Part shown: piece after piece, positions 1 through 9,025 of the stretch | How positions within the stretch are numbered: position 1 is the stretch's first letter | Layout of the letters: each line of letters starts with the position of its first letter | Source: Providencia sneebia DSM 19967 | GTDB lineage: Bacteria; Pseudomonadota; Gammaproteobacteria; Enterobacterales; Enterobacteriaceae | Direction: 5' to 3' | NCBI RefSeq assembly: GCF_000314895.2 | Contig: NZ_CM001773.1 | Span: 3,781,372-3,845,371, forward strand | DNA length: 64,000 bases | Notes under the pieces: model-generated | Told to the model about the DNA's origin: nothing | What the model saw: the letters and a program-made list of their open reading frames with translations, nothing else | Database searches by the model: none | Translations under genes and position numbers: made by a program

Positions 1-1361
1 AATTTACCTTCTATCCTTTCAGGTATAAAGGGTTTGAAATAATGGCAACACTCTAAAATCTCTTTTCTCACATCAATACCAAGTTTGACACACGCCATCC
101 ACATCATTTCACCTGCATCACCTTGATGCATACGCGCATTAACATCCAATGAAGCAAATAACGGATAAAATGGACTAGTTGAAGCATGCATCATAAAAGC
201 ATTATTCAGTTTTTTGTGGGAAACAAAACGCGCTTGTCCTTTAATATGATTATCTTTTTTATGGATCTGCGATGCTTGTGAAAATCCTGCAAGCTGTTTA
301 TGGACAGATTGAGTCACCATGATCCCTGGGTCATTTTCATTTAATTCCAACAGCAATGGCGAACATTGGCGCATCATTGGAATAAATTGCTCATAACCAA
401 CCCATGCTGAATCAAACAAAATGTATTCACACAAATGACCAATTTTATCAACTACTTGCCTTGCGTTATATACCGTTCCATCATAAGTGCCAAGCTGGAT
501 CACGGCTAAACGAAATGGTTTTTCTTGTGCATTTTTTTCTGGCTTAACTTCATTGATAAGTTGACGAAGATAATCTTCCTCAAAACAATGCGCATCAATG
601 CCTCCGATAAAACCAAACGGGTTACGCGCAGTTTCGAGATAAACTGGCGTTGCACCGGCTTGGATCAGGGCACCATGATGATTAGATTTATGATTATTAC
701 GATCAAACAAGACTAAATCACCTGGTGTTAATAATGCATTGAGGACAACTTTGTTAGAAGATGAAGTGCCATTCAACACAAAATAGGTTTTATCCGCATT
801 AAAAACACGTGCAGCAAATTTCTGAGCTTCTTTAGCAGCTCCTTCATGAATGAGCAAATCGCCCATTGCAACATCCGCATTACACAAATCGGTGCGAAAC
901 AAATTTTCACCATAAAATTGGTAAAATTGCTCGCCCGTTGGGTGACGGCGAAAAAATTGTCCGCTTTGATGTCCTGGGCACGCAAAAGTCACATTATGGC
1001 CTGCTGCATAATCCATCATTCTGGCAAAAAATGGTGGGAATAACTGTTCAAAATAACCATTAGCCGCCTCTAAAAGTTGGCGGCTATTCTCGCCACGTTC
1101 AGTTAGCGCAGAAGATAAAATAGCGGTTAAATATGGTGGTTTTTGAGAACCTTCGGGAAGGTGTTGATCACTAATTACAAACAAAGGGATATTCAATTTA
1201 CTCTCAACAACTCTTTTCCACAGACCTTGATTTGCATCTTGTTCTGATAAGACAACGGCTGCAATATTGTTAAGCTGCGCATCGCAAATATCTACCCACT
1301 GGAATTCTCCTGAAAAGTAAATTGCGACCCCCGGGCTACATGCCACATTGATTGTATTCAT
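1..1361 (-). CDS. speF: Ornithine decarboxylase, inducible/SpeF-like (3' end beyond window)
   Basis: This is the N-terminal part (about 453 codons) of a PLP-dependent fold-type I ornithine decarboxylase, which makes putrescine from ornithine in the cytoplasm. The frame is open from the ATG at 1361 to the left edge. Translation shows an N-terminal wing domain, the CPGHQ motif, the LNGTSSSNK cofactor region, the DRNNHKSNHHG block and the PLP lysine in TQSVHKQ. The wording of the middle region (SSSNKVVLNALLTPGD, QVVDKIGHLC) is closer to E. coli SpeF than SpeC, but constitutive SpeC cannot be excluded without the C-terminus. In E. coli speF has an ornithine-sensing leader peptide; I see no recognisable speFL ORF in the roughly 270 bp upstream. 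Whether potE follows cannot be seen. Confidence 0.9.
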   Translation of the reverse strand, partial: MNTINVACSPGVAIYFSGEFQWVDICDAQLNNIAAVVLSEQDANQGLWKRVVESKLNIPLFVISDQHLPEGSQKPPYLTAILSSALTERGENSRQLLEAANGYFEQLFPPFFARMMDYAAGHNVTFACPGHQSGQFFRRHPTGEQFYQFYGENLFRTDLCNADVAMGDLLIHEGAAKEAQKFAARVFNADKTYFVLNGTSSSNKVVLNALLTPGDLVLFDRNNHKSNHHGALIQAGATPVYLETARNPFGFIGGIDAHCFEEDYLRQLINEVKPEKNAQEKPFRLAVIQLGTYDGTVYNARQVVDKIGHLCEYILFDSAWVGYEQFIPMMRQCSPLLLELNENDPGIMVTQSVHKQLAGFSQASQIHKKDNHIKGQARFVSHKKLNNAFMMHASTSPFYPLFASLDVNARMHQGDAGEMMWMACVKLGIDVRKEILECCHYFKPFIPERIEGK

Positions 1362-1573
1362 AACAGTTTTGGCTCTTAATTAGCTGAGGAAAAGAGGCCG
1401 TTAATATACTTGATAGGCCTTAAGATTGGAATTATTGAAAACCAGTGGACTTGCGAGAAACTTAATAACTATTTTTATTATTTCTAACTTACTGGTTAAT
1501 ATTATAAAAATATTACGCTCTACTTTATAATCAACCAAATATTAAAACTATTTAGAGAAACTAATCGAATAAA

Positions 1574-1611
1574 CCGACTAATACTTGATTATTTATCAGA
1601 ATATTAGTCGG
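1574..1611 (-). terminator. Hairpin after ynaI, possible terminator
   Basis: A perfect 10-bp inverted repeat (CCGACTAATA at 1574-1583, TATTAGTCGG at 1602-1611) with an 18-nt loop lies 24 bp past the ynaI stop. The T-run on the minus side is short (GGTTTATT), so it is a weak intrinsic terminator at best. Confidence 0.5.
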
Positions 1612-1634
1612 CTAATTAACATCAAAATAGCGCG

Positions 1635-2678
1635 TTAGCTGTTTTTTTCAATATACAGCGTTTGTGTAGAGAATGCGAAATCTGCACCGTGCTTTTTGAC
1701 AATATCAATAATCTTCAAATAAACAGTTTGTTGCGCATCTAACCACTGTGCCCAGACAGTCGTTTTAGTAAAGCAATACACCATAATATTCAAAGAAGAA
1801 TCTGCAAATTCATCAAAATACACCAACAAAGTTTGGCCGTGATCAATGGTTTCCTCTTGTTGCAACATTATGCGAATATCTTTGACAATATCACCAATTT
1901 TATCCGCATCTTCATAACGTAAACTTAATGATGTTTTAATTCGACGGTTAGTCATTCGTCCAGGATTCTCAACACTAATAGAAGAGAAGACTGAGTTAGG
2001 AATATATAATGGCCGATGGTCAAAAGTAATAATCTTTGTTAATCGCCAACCAACTTCAACAACGGTTCCTTCAATATTTCTATCCGGAGAACTTACCCAA
2101 TCCCCAATATTAAAGGGTCGATCAAAATAGAGCATAATCCCAGAAAAAAGGTTACTGAGGATATCTTTACCCGCCATACCGATCGCAATACCGCCGATAC
2201 CACCAAACGCCATTAATCCTGACAAACTCATCCCAAAATGCTCGCCAAATAATAGGATGATCACGACAAAGATAGTCGTTTTAAATACTCGAGCAATGAT
2301 CCGCGCCGAAGTAGGATCGCTACCTTTTTGAATCTGGGCTTTTTCGAGTCTATTTGCTAGCTGGAACAACTTGCGCATCAAAATAATAGAAATTAGCGCT
2401 GTCGTAATAAAATTGATCAGTGATGTAGATATAAAATTCAGATCGAAATCTTTTGCAGCCATATCAACATATTGCCCAGCTATAATGACAAGGCTACATA
2501 AAATGGCAGTTTGAATAACATGAACAAAAATACTTTTTGGCTTATGTTTTTGTCGCTGATTAAGTATTTCAAAAGCAATAAATAAAGCCAAGCATATAAC
2601 GATTGCTGTTATACCTATTGCATACTTTTCAAGCAACATTTCAATAACTTCTTTGTGTCTTGAAGATTCCATTAACAT
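1635..2678 (-). CDS. ynaI: MscS-family mechanosensitive channel, YnaI type
   Basis: Inner-membrane small-conductance mechanosensitive channel that releases solutes on hypo-osmotic shock. It has 347 residues, against 343 for E. coli YnaI, with strong similarity throughout. There are five predicted membrane segments; the pore helix with the Gly/Ala-rich stretch [14 protein letters not shown] is near residues 159-172, followed by [12 protein letters not shown] entering the cytoplasmic beta domain and PLYIPNS. The first ATG (2678), a second two codons later and a third at residue 14 are all possible starts; AAGAGA just upstream of 2678 favours the first two, while alignment with E. coli would fit the third (MLLEKYA). 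It stands alone; no regulator is adjacent. Confidence 0.92.
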   Translation of the reverse strand: MLMESSRHKEVIEMLLEKYAIGITAIVICLALFIAFEILNQRQKHKPKSIFVHVIQTAILCSLVIIAGQYVDMAAKDFDLNFISTSLINFITTALISIILMRKLFQLANRLEKAQIQKGSDPTSARIIARVFKTTIFVVIILLFGEHFGMSLSGLMAFGGIGGIAIGMAGKDILSNLFSGIMLYFDRPFNIGDWVSSPDRNIEGTVVEVGWRLTKIITFDHRPLYIPNSVFSSISVENPGRMTNRRIKTSLSLRYEDADKIGDIVKDIRIMLQQEETIDHGQTLLVYFDEFADSSLNIMVYCFTKTTVWAQWLDAQQTVYLKIIDIVKKHGADFAFSTQTLYIEKNS

Positions 2679-2998
2679 CTATCTCTTTGTTATTTAATTT
2701 ATTTATAATAAATTTCTTATTCGCTCTAATTAGCATAGTTATGATCTAAGCGAGTAAAAATGGCTACTACGATACCAAGTTTGTACATAATTTTCTTAAT
2801 AATTGTCTTTATCTTTTTGAATTCATCCAATAAAGATTGGTTATTTTTATTCGCAGCGAAATTACCGGTACACATAAACACTTTTATTTTTGCCCTAAAA
2901 ATGATCCATTAAAGTGTTGGAAATCTTTATCATCATAACAAATTCAAGTAGTGCTATGATATTTAGCATGTTCCCACTATGGTTAATTAAACATACCA
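2679..2998. other. Intergenic region between ynaI and the yafY-like gene
   Basis: About 320 bp, AT-rich. It must hold divergent promoters for ynaI and the yafY-like gene. A TATGAT element near 2955 could be a -10 for the rightward gene. I see no RNA gene, repeat or credible small ORF here. Confidence 0.5.
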
Positions 2999-3694
2999 AT
3001 GACTCGCACACAACGTTTGCTCACGCTATTACAAATATTAAAAGAGAATCGTTATCCGGTTACAGCGGAATCACTTGCATCACAATTACAGATTAGTGTG
3101 CGGTCTATTTACCGCGATATTGATTCATTACGTCATCAAGGTGCTGAAATAACAGGGGAAGCGGGAATTGGTTATCAGTTAAAATCAGGATTATTACTTC
3201 CACCTTTAATGTTTGACGAGAATGAGCTTGAAGCGCTCATTCTCGGTTTACGTTGGGTACAAAGTAATGCTGATGAAGAATTGAGCGCTTCGGCAATGCG
3301 TACGCTGAATAAAATCAATAGTATTGTTAAAAAAGAGGCGCAAACACAGATTGCACAAACAACATTGTTTGCCATTTCTAGCCAATTAACAGGCGTTAAT
3401 AATCTAATTGCCAAAGAGTTACGCCGCAGCTTACGTGAAGAAAAGAAAGCAAATATTCATTACCAAGATGCTAATGGGCAAAGCAGTTGCCGAATAATTT
3501 GGCCAATTGCCGTGGGTTATATGAAAGAAGTACAAGTTCTTGCCGCTTAGTGTGAATTACGCAAAGACTATCGCCATTTTAGATTAGACCGCATCACTTC
3601 CTACCAAATACTTGCCGAAAATCCGCCTTACCCTAAACATTATTTGCTCAGGCGTTGGCAAACCGAAGTCATTGGTGATTGCACCATATTGTAA
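2999..3694 (+). pseudogene. YafY-family (HTH + WYL) transcriptional regulator, interrupted by in-frame TAG
   Basis: A DeoR-like winged helix at residues 1-60 (TAESLASQLQISVRSIYRDIDSLR) is followed by a linker and a WYL sensor domain. The frame reads 183 codons to a TAG at 3548-3550 and then continues without any other stop to TAA at 3692-3694, giving the expected roughly 230-residue protein. The stop falls where family members carry Trp (…QVLAA-W-CELRKDYRHFRLDRI), so a single TGG to TAG change explains it. The truncated protein keeps the DNA-binding domain but loses the end of the WYL domain. The next gene downstream is a glutathione transferase, its likely target. A sequencing error or suppressed stop remains possible. 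Confidence 0.85.
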
Positions 3695-3789
3695 AGCGAA
3701 TAAAACTTTATATGAGGAATGATACTGACAAGAACTGACACACTAACGTCTTATGATACTTCCTCAATTTCATCAATGGGGAAATAATC

Positions 3790-4377
3790 ATGAGTGAACT
3801 CACTCTTTATACTAATACAATGTCACGCGGTAATACTGTTGATTTGCTACTTAATTTATTAGCGGTTCCCTATAACCGAGTTGAATTAGCATTCAATGAG
3901 CAAATGCATACTAAAGAATATCTTGCAATAAATCCGATGGCAAAAGTGCCCGCACTCGTTGATGGCGATAATATCATTACAGAAACTGCGGCAATTTGCC
4001 TCTATCTAGCTGATAAATTTATTGAAAAAGGGTTAGCACCTGAATTTAACTCTCCAGAGAGAGCTCCTTATTACCGTTGGTTTTTCTTTACTGCTGGCCC
4101 GATTGAAGCTGCATTTACAGCGCATATGATGGGGCTTGAATTAAGTGCAGAAGAACAAAAAATGTCAGGATTTGGCTCATTTAAACAGGTAATGGATTGT
4201 TTGGAAACAGGCTTAGCCAATGCCGCACCTTACATTTGTGGACAACAATTCACAGCTGTTGATGTTTATATTGGTTGCTTTTTAGCCTTTCTTATCCAAC
4301 ATAATTTAATTGAGATTTCACCAACAGTACAAAATTATTTTGATGCAATCAGTCGTCATGCAGACTTTAATAAATAG
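3790..4377 (+). CDS. Glutathione S-transferase family protein
   Basis: Cytosolic GST of 195 residues with an N-terminal thioredoxin fold (residues 1-77, including the glutathione-contacting INPMAKVPAL and the E-T/S-A-A-I motif ITETAAICLYLADKF) and an all-helical C-terminal domain. Such enzymes conjugate or reduce electrophiles with glutathione. The start at 3790 follows a GGGGAA ribosome-binding site. It lies 95 bp after the broken YafY-like regulator on the same strand, a pairing that suggests local control of the GST by that regulator (inference). The particular substrate cannot be told from sequence. Confidence 0.88.
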   Translation: MSELTLYTNTMSRGNTVDLLLNLLAVPYNRVELAFNEQMHTKEYLAINPMAKVPALVDGDNIITETAAICLYLADKFIEKGLAPEFNSPERAPYYRWFFFTAGPIEAAFTAHMMGLELSAEEQKMSGFGSFKQVMDCLETGLANAAPYICGQQFTAVDVYIGCFLAFLIQHNLIEISPTVQNYFDAISRHADFNK

Positions 4378-4395
4378 ATAAAAATCGATAGAAAT

Positions 4396-4425
4396 ACAGA
4401 GTTCATCAAGATAAATGAACTCTGT
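4396..4425. terminator. Bidirectional terminator between GST and DoxX genes
   Basis: A perfect 11-bp inverted repeat (ACAGAGTTCAT at 4396-4406, ATGAACTCTGT at 4415-4425) sits between two convergent genes, with moderately T-rich flanks on both sides. Confidence 0.7.
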
Positions 4426-4450
4426 TATTTGGATTTTATGCTTATTATTC

Positions 4451-4873
4451 TTAGCGCCAGTTTGGATTTTTCACAAGTGAGTATTTACCCGCGCCAAGTA
4501 ACGCTAACGCGATAGAACCAACAAAGAAATAGACAACACTTTCGATTGCCCATGCGCCTGTTTTATCAAGTACAAATGTCTTATCCATTCCAACCATTAA
4601 CCAAGCCACTAGCATAGTGAAGGCAACAAGTAAGGCTGCAGGTCGAGTGAGTATGCCTAAAATAATTAAAATAGGCGCCACCACCTCACCCAAAATAGTT
4701 CCATAAGCGATAAACTCAGGTAAACCATAAGATGCCAGCATCGCTTTTACGCCACTTGCTCCCGTTAGGAGCTTACTGATGCCATGAAATAACATTAACC
4801 CGCCAACAGTAAGACGCAGCAATAATTTCCCTGCATCTTCATGTGATAACCATCGATTAAATGCGCCTATCAC
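4451..4873 (-). CDS. DoxX family membrane protein
   Basis: A 140-residue, four-helix inner-membrane protein of the DoxX/DoxD superfamily (E. coli YphA has the same length). It shows the typical LLLRLTVGGLMLFHGISKL first helix and ILGEVVAPILIILGILTRPAA second/third helix. I chose the GTG start at 4873 because AAGGGGAGA lies 7 nt before it; the frame remains open further upstream but that part is unlike the family. It is divergent from an AraC-type regulator whose start is 220 bp away, which may control it. The function of this family is mostly unknown; links to quinone/redox processes are known for some members. Confidence 0.85.
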   Translation of the reverse strand: MIGAFNRWLSHEDAGKLLLRLTVGGLMLFHGISKLLTGASGVKAMLASYGLPEFIAYGTILGEVVAPILIILGILTRPAALLVAFTMLVAWLMVGMDKTFVLDKTGAWAIESVVYFFVGSIALALLGAGKYSLVKNPNWR

Positions 4874-5093
4874 GATAATTCTCCCCTTAGTATATTCATC
4901 GTCAAATTCTATTATGAGTGATAAATGAAGAAAATGAGAATTAATTTTATTCTCAATTATTACATTGGTATTATATTGCGATAAAACCCAACGATTACAT
5001 TGATAATAAAGATCTTTTTTAATCAAAAAATGGGTATTGCTAACCACTCAAAAATGGTCAATTATACTTCAATATCCACAGGCTAGAGTGATT

Positions 5094-5870
5094 ATGAGAA
5101 ATATTCCGCTTGAGAGTGTTGATAAGGTAAAACGTGATGTTTTAGCCATCAGAACCGATTATTTACCCAATGTATTACTCAATTCACACGTTCACCGTCG
5201 TGCCCAATTTTTATATGGCGCAACCGGGTTAATTGAAGTGAGCACAGAAGATGGTGAGTGGGTGATACCACCCGATAGTGGCGTTTGGATACCCGAAAAC
5301 ACACCGCATGAAACAAGGATGCTTAATGTTAGTACTCGCAGCCTCTATATTGAGCCAGCAGCTGCACCAAGAACAAGTCAGCAATGTGAAGTTTTAAGAG
5401 TTTCACCCTTATTACGCCAGTTACTACTCGAATCAGTCAATATTCCCATCGAATATGATGTTAATGGGCGAGATGGCGCATTGATTCAACTTCTGCTACA
5501 CGAAATTTCACGAGCAAAACCCTTACCTTTTTTTGCTCCCATCCCTCAAGATGAAAACTTGGCTAAATTATGCCGCGAGTTTTTAAAAAATCCTAAAATC
5601 ACCTCATCCCCGCATGAATGGGCAGACCAATTGCATAAAAGTGAACGTTCATTTAGTCGATTTTTTGGCGCGCAAACTGGTTTATCATTTTCAGAATGGC
5701 GTCAGCAAGCGTGTTTGCTCAATGCAATTACCCATATTTCAGCAGGTAAATCTATAACAGAGGTTGCTTTTGACTTAGGTTATAGCAGTGTAGGGGCTTT
5801 TTCGACAATGTTTAAAAAGTGGTTAGGACACACGCCATCAAACTTTATTCAACAAATTGAAGAAAAATAA
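5094..5870 (+). CDS. AraC family transcriptional regulator (NimR/YeaM-like)
   Basis: A 258-residue regulator with an N-terminal cupin ligand domain (residues 25-110, containing HVHRRAQFLYGATG and WIPENTPHE) and a C-terminal pair of helix-turn-helix motifs ending in YSSVGAFSTMFKKWLGHTPSNF. The architecture and wording resemble E. coli NimR (YeaM). I start at ATG 5094, preceded by AGAGTG; a TTG-initiated extension to 5037 is possible but lacks a good ribosome-binding site. It is divergent from the DoxX gene, a typical regulator-target arrangement. The inducer is unknown. Confidence 0.85.
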   Translation: MRNIPLESVDKVKRDVLAIRTDYLPNVLLNSHVHRRAQFLYGATGLIEVSTEDGEWVIPPDSGVWIPENTPHETRMLNVSTRSLYIEPAAAPRTSQQCEVLRVSPLLRQLLLESVNIPIEYDVNGRDGALIQLLLHEISRAKPLPFFAPIPQDENLAKLCREFLKNPKITSSPHEWADQLHKSERSFSRFFGAQTGLSFSEWRQQACLLNAITHISAGKSITEVAFDLGYSSVGAFSTMFKKWLGHTPSNFIQQIEEK

Positions 5871-5872
5871 AA

Positions 5873-5904
5873 AGGCACTAAACCATCCATGTAGCTTAGT
5901 GCCT
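5873..5904. terminator. Bidirectional terminator between araC-type gene and antiporter
   Basis: Inverted repeat AGGCACTAA (5873-5881) / TTAGTGCCT (5896-5904). On the minus strand it is followed by a T-rich run (complement of 5860-5872), the classic form for the antiporter gene; the plus side is weaker. Confidence 0.8.
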
Positions 5905-5918
5905 AAGAATATTATTTA

Positions 5919-7568
5919 TTAATGTGCTGAAGAATTCTTATAATGATTTAATGTCTCTTCTTTTAAATCTAATTCATCACGAAGACGATGATAAACACGT
6001 TCACTGATATTTTTACCTCTACGCATTTGATATAACGCTTCGCGTTTTGCTTTTAATGCAGAAGAAGACATCTCTTGTTCCATCTCAATCATTCGATGTA
6101 AATCATAAATATCAGATTCAATTTCATCTGTATTATCTAAACGTCGCGCATATAACTCTAGCAATTGAGCACCAACTTCAGTACGCATTGCTATTTCATC
6201 CATATCTTCTGAAGGATAATTCATTAATTCACGCAAATGATTCATTGCCGCTTCATTTAATGCCATACGAGCACGAATTTCATCATTATCATAAGGTAAA
6301 TCTTGGCTTAGTCCTTTTGTCAGAATAGGCAGAGCAATACTGGCAATTAATAAAGAACACAAAATTACGCCCATAGATAAGAAGATTGCTAAATCACGAT
6401 TTGGGAATAATGTGTTATCCGGCATTAACAAAGGTAGCGTTAAAATACCCGCTAATGTAATTGCACCACGTACACCTGCGGTTGCCATAATCGCCATCAT
6501 GCGAATATGTAAAACATCCGCTTCTTTACCACGGCGACGATTTTGGAATACCGTCAAGGTCATTGAAATCCACACCCAACTAAAACGCAAAATCGCCAAG
6601 GCAACTGTAATTACGATCACATAAACAAACAGCATCCATGGATGGCTTGCTCCCGCTTCAGCTGCAACTTGTGGCATATTTCTCCACATTGCAGGAAGCT
6701 GTTCACCTAACAGGATAAAAATCATCCCATTTAAAGCTGTTTGAACAGTATCCCACACCGCTTTACTTTGCATACGAGTTGCAGCCTGCATACGACCAGC
6801 AATTTTTTCATAGTGCATGGCAATTCCCGCCACAACCGCAGCAAGAATACCCGAAACATGCAAATGTTCAGCCAATAAGTAAGCACTAAATGGCATTAAT
6901 AAGCTGATCAGTATCTGAATCGAAGGCTCTTCACCCGTGCGTTTAACCAAAAATTGGTTTAACCAACCAATGATCCACGCCACCAGCAAACCAATTAAGA
7001 TCCCACCAAATGCAACTAATACAAATTCACCCGCAGCGGACGCTAATGAGAATGTCCCTGTTAAAGCAGCGGTAACCGCAAAGCTAAAACAGACCAAGCC
7101 CGTAGCATCATTCAGTAATGACTCACCTTCAAGAATATGTGCCATCCGTGAAGGAAGCGGCGAGTTGACTGTCATTGCAGAAACAGAAACAGGGTCTGTT
7201 GGTGATAGAATCGCAGCAAGTGCAAAAGCAACCGCTAAAGAGATTGCTGGAATTAACCAGTGAATAAAAAAGCCCATTCCGATCACGGTAACAACAACCA
7301 AACCAATCGCCAATGACATAATAGGTTTGATTTCTTGGAATAATGCCTCTTTTGGAATACGCCAACCATCTAAGAATAATAATGGTGGAATAAACAAAAA
7401 TAGGAAAAGATGCGGTTCAAATTCGACATCAAATCCAAAAATAGATAACCCTGCACCCAGAGCTATCTGTATAATAGGTAAAGGAATAACATCCTTAAAT
7501 AGCCGTGAGAGAAAAACACTCACAATAACGGCTAATAGAAATACTAAGACAAGCGTCACAACTGACAT
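5919..7568 (-). CDS. Na+/H+ antiporter, CPA1 family (YjcE-like)
   Basis: A 549-residue inner-membrane cation/proton antiporter of the CPA1 family, the same length as E. coli YjcE. About 12 membrane helices fill residues 1-410; the transport site helix carries ALAAILSPTDPVSVSA (Asp conserved in CPA1) followed by LEGESLLNDATGLV. The last 130 residues are a charged cytoplasmic helical tail. It expels Na+ (or K+) in exchange for protons and so serves pH and salt homeostasis. It is a single-gene unit with its own terminator. Confidence 0.9.
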   Translation of the reverse strand: MSVVTLVLVFLLAVIVSVFLSRLFKDVIPLPIIQIALGAGLSIFGFDVEFEPHLFLFLFIPPLLFLDGWRIPKEALFQEIKPIMSLAIGLVVVTVIGMGFFIHWLIPAISLAVAFALAAILSPTDPVSVSAMTVNSPLPSRMAHILEGESLLNDATGLVCFSFAVTAALTGTFSLASAAGEFVLVAFGGILIGLLVAWIIGWLNQFLVKRTGEEPSIQILISLLMPFSAYLLAEHLHVSGILAAVVAGIAMHYEKIAGRMQAATRMQSKAVWDTVQTALNGMIFILLGEQLPAMWRNMPQVAAEAGASHPWMLFVYVIVITVALAILRFSWVWISMTLTVFQNRRRGKEADVLHIRMMAIMATAGVRGAITLAGILTLPLLMPDNTLFPNRDLAIFLSMGVILCSLLIASIALPILTKGLSQDLPYDNDEIRARMALNEAAMNHLRELMNYPSEDMDEIAMRTEVGAQLLELYARRLDNTDEIESDIYDLHRMIEMEQEMSSSALKAKREALYQMRRGKNISERVYHRLRDELDLKEETLNHYKNSSAH

Positions 7569-7934
7569 GGATTTGCTCCAATATTAAACTAAGCAATAAA
7601 TTATCAGCCATGAAGTAAATAGATAAATTGAATCAAAGTAAAGTGGCGATTTATTATAAAAATGAAAAAAACTTATTTTCAGAAAAGTTCTATGTGAATC
7701 ATTCTATTACAGAATAACTTCAAACATAATCCAAATGTGATAAGTTGGATTTTATCTTCATAATAATTAATAAGTTATTCTAATTTCAGCTATAAATACC
7801 TAATTGAAGATTAATTTTATCTATTTACCTGCTTATACACATTTTATTATTAGCAAAAATAACTAGGCTGCTTCTTTATTTAATAGGGAAAAATAGCTAA
7901 TAATATTTAATCTCTCTCTATTTCTACCTTATCA
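7569..7934. other. AT-rich intergenic region between antiporter and soxR
   Basis: About 366 bp, very AT-rich, between the antiporter start and the soxR stop. It must contain the antiporter promoter. I see no ORF with coding character, RNA gene or clear repeat. Confidence 0.5.
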
Positions 7935-8432
7935 TCATGGTCGTTCAAGAATACGAGCTCCCGGCCCTCTGCGCCCTAAAATATCATCTGGATTACGTAA
8001 TGGACATTCGCTAAGCGATAAACAGCCACAACCAATGCAGTGATCTAGCTCGTTGCGTAAACGCGTTAATTGTCTAATTCTTTTATCTAATGAAACCTTC
8101 CATTCGGTTGACATCTCCTTCCATTGTTCAGAAGTTAGCTTACTATTTGCAGGAAATTTACCTAATGCATCTTGCACTTCTTTTAAAGGTATCCCTGTAC
8201 TTTGTGCTACCTTAATAATAGCAATATAGCGCAGAACAACAGCAGGGAAACGCCTTTGATTACCTTGCGTTCGGGTACTTTGTATTAACCCTTTTGATTC
8301 ATAAAAATGAATCGTTGAAACAGGAACACCAGAACGTTTTGCCACTTCCCCTACAGTCAAAGCCCTTGAAAAATCTATTTTATTGACTTCCTTTTCCTCA
8401 TTTTTTATCGACTTTGTGTCTTTGCTCATCAT
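7935..8432 (-). CDS. soxR: Redox-sensitive transcriptional activator SoxR
   Basis: MerR-family regulator of 165 residues. The winged-helix domain (residues 25-95: [26 protein letters not shown]) is followed by a dimerisation helix and the [2Fe-2S] cluster motif C132-x2-C135-x-C137-x5-C143 ([15 protein letters not shown]). Oxidation of the cluster by redox-cycling drugs or superoxide turns the bound protein into an activator. It is about ten residues longer at the N-terminus than E. coli SoxR. Here it is divergent not from soxS but from an efflux operon, the arrangement typical of non-enteric SoxR. The SoxR box lies in the shared promoter region. Confidence 0.96.
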   Translation of the reverse strand: MMSKDTKSIKNEEKEVNKIDFSRALTVGEVAKRSGVPVSTIHFYESKGLIQSTRTQGNQRRFPAVVLRYIAIIKVAQSTGIPLKEVQDALGKFPANSKLTSEQWKEMSTEWKVSLDKRIRQLTRLRNELDHCIGCGCLSLSECPLRNPDDILGRRGPGARILERP

Positions 8433-8448
8433 TTTTATCCACCATTAC

Positions 8449-8479
8449 TTGACCTCAACTTAACTTGAGGTTTTATAGT
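8449..8479 (+). promoter_or_regulatory. SoxR-controlled promoter with SoxR box
   Basis: The box CCTCAACTTAACTTGAGG (8453-8470) differs at one base from a perfect palindrome of the known SoxR site. It lies between a -35 TTGACC (8449-8454) and a -10 TATAGT (8474-8479). The spacer is 19 bp, the overlong spacing that MerR-family activators such as SoxR require. Orientation is toward the DoxX-MFP-RND operon; soxR itself reads away from the same region. Confidence 0.93.
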
Positions 8480-8585
8480 GCCAACCTCAAAGTTTGTCAA
8501 ATGAGATTATGCATTTGGTTTCCTGTATGTGGTGACAATATTTCCTTGTCAGCATGCAGACTTACTTAGTTTGAAGGAGATGGCT

Positions 8586-9008
8586 ATGCCACTGGTAATC
8601 GCCAAAATTTTAGAAAGTCGCACATTATGGCTTATTGCTCGAATTCTTATCCTTGTCTTATTTGTCTCTTCTGGCTTGGCAAAAATTTTTGATTATGAAA
8701 ACAGCCTTGCAGAAATGCGTGCAGCCGGATTGCATCCTGATTGGTTTTTCAATATTGCATCCGCCTTTGTCATGTTGGCTGGGTCATTTTTAGTATTATT
8801 TAATCGCTTATTATGGCTTGGTAGCACTGCGCTTGCCGTTTTCTTATTTCTCACCATTGTCGTCGTACATACTTTTTGGAATTACAGCGGTGAAGAAGCC
8901 AAAATCGCTCTATTTTGGGCTATCGAACATATCTCAGTTATTGGTGGATTAGTAGCTATCGCGATTGCAGGGCATTTTCGTGATCTTTATTACACACAAA
9001 AAATATAA
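8586..9008 (+). CDS. DoxX family membrane protein, MexG-like, first gene of SoxR-driven efflux operon
   Basis: A 140-residue inner-membrane protein with four predicted helices (SRTLWLIARILILVLFVSSG, then ASAFVMLAGSFLVLF and others). I chose ATG 8586 because AAGGAG lies 6 nt before it; an ATG two codons earlier overlaps that site. A DoxX protein leading an RND efflux operon beside soxR matches mexG of the Pseudomonas mexGHI-opmD operon. Its role there is an accessory one in efflux or sensing of redox-active compounds and is not well settled. It is separated by 17 bp from the next gene, so co-transcribed. Confidence 0.85.
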   Translation: MPLVIAKILESRTLWLIARILILVLFVSSGLAKIFDYENSLAEMRAAGLHPDWFFNIASAFVMLAGSFLVLFNRLLWLGSTALAVFLFLTIVVVHTFWNYSGEEAKIALFWAIEHISVIGGLVAIAIAGHFRDLYYTQKI

Positions 9009-9025
9009 AAATTGTAGGAACAATA

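Noticed and set aside
773..1063. Short open frames on both strands suggesting a broken gene in the first kilobase
   Set aside because: They are shadows. The ornithine decarboxylase frame is continuous from 1361 to the left edge; it only lacks a stop because the window ends.
4874..5047. N-terminal extension of the DoxX gene to 5047
   Set aside because: Sequence is unlike DoxX proteins, and a strong ribosome-binding site marks GTG 4873.
6047..7587. Several plus-strand open frames inside the antiporter gene
   Set aside because: Antisense shadows of a conserved membrane protein gene; no ribosome-binding sites or family features.
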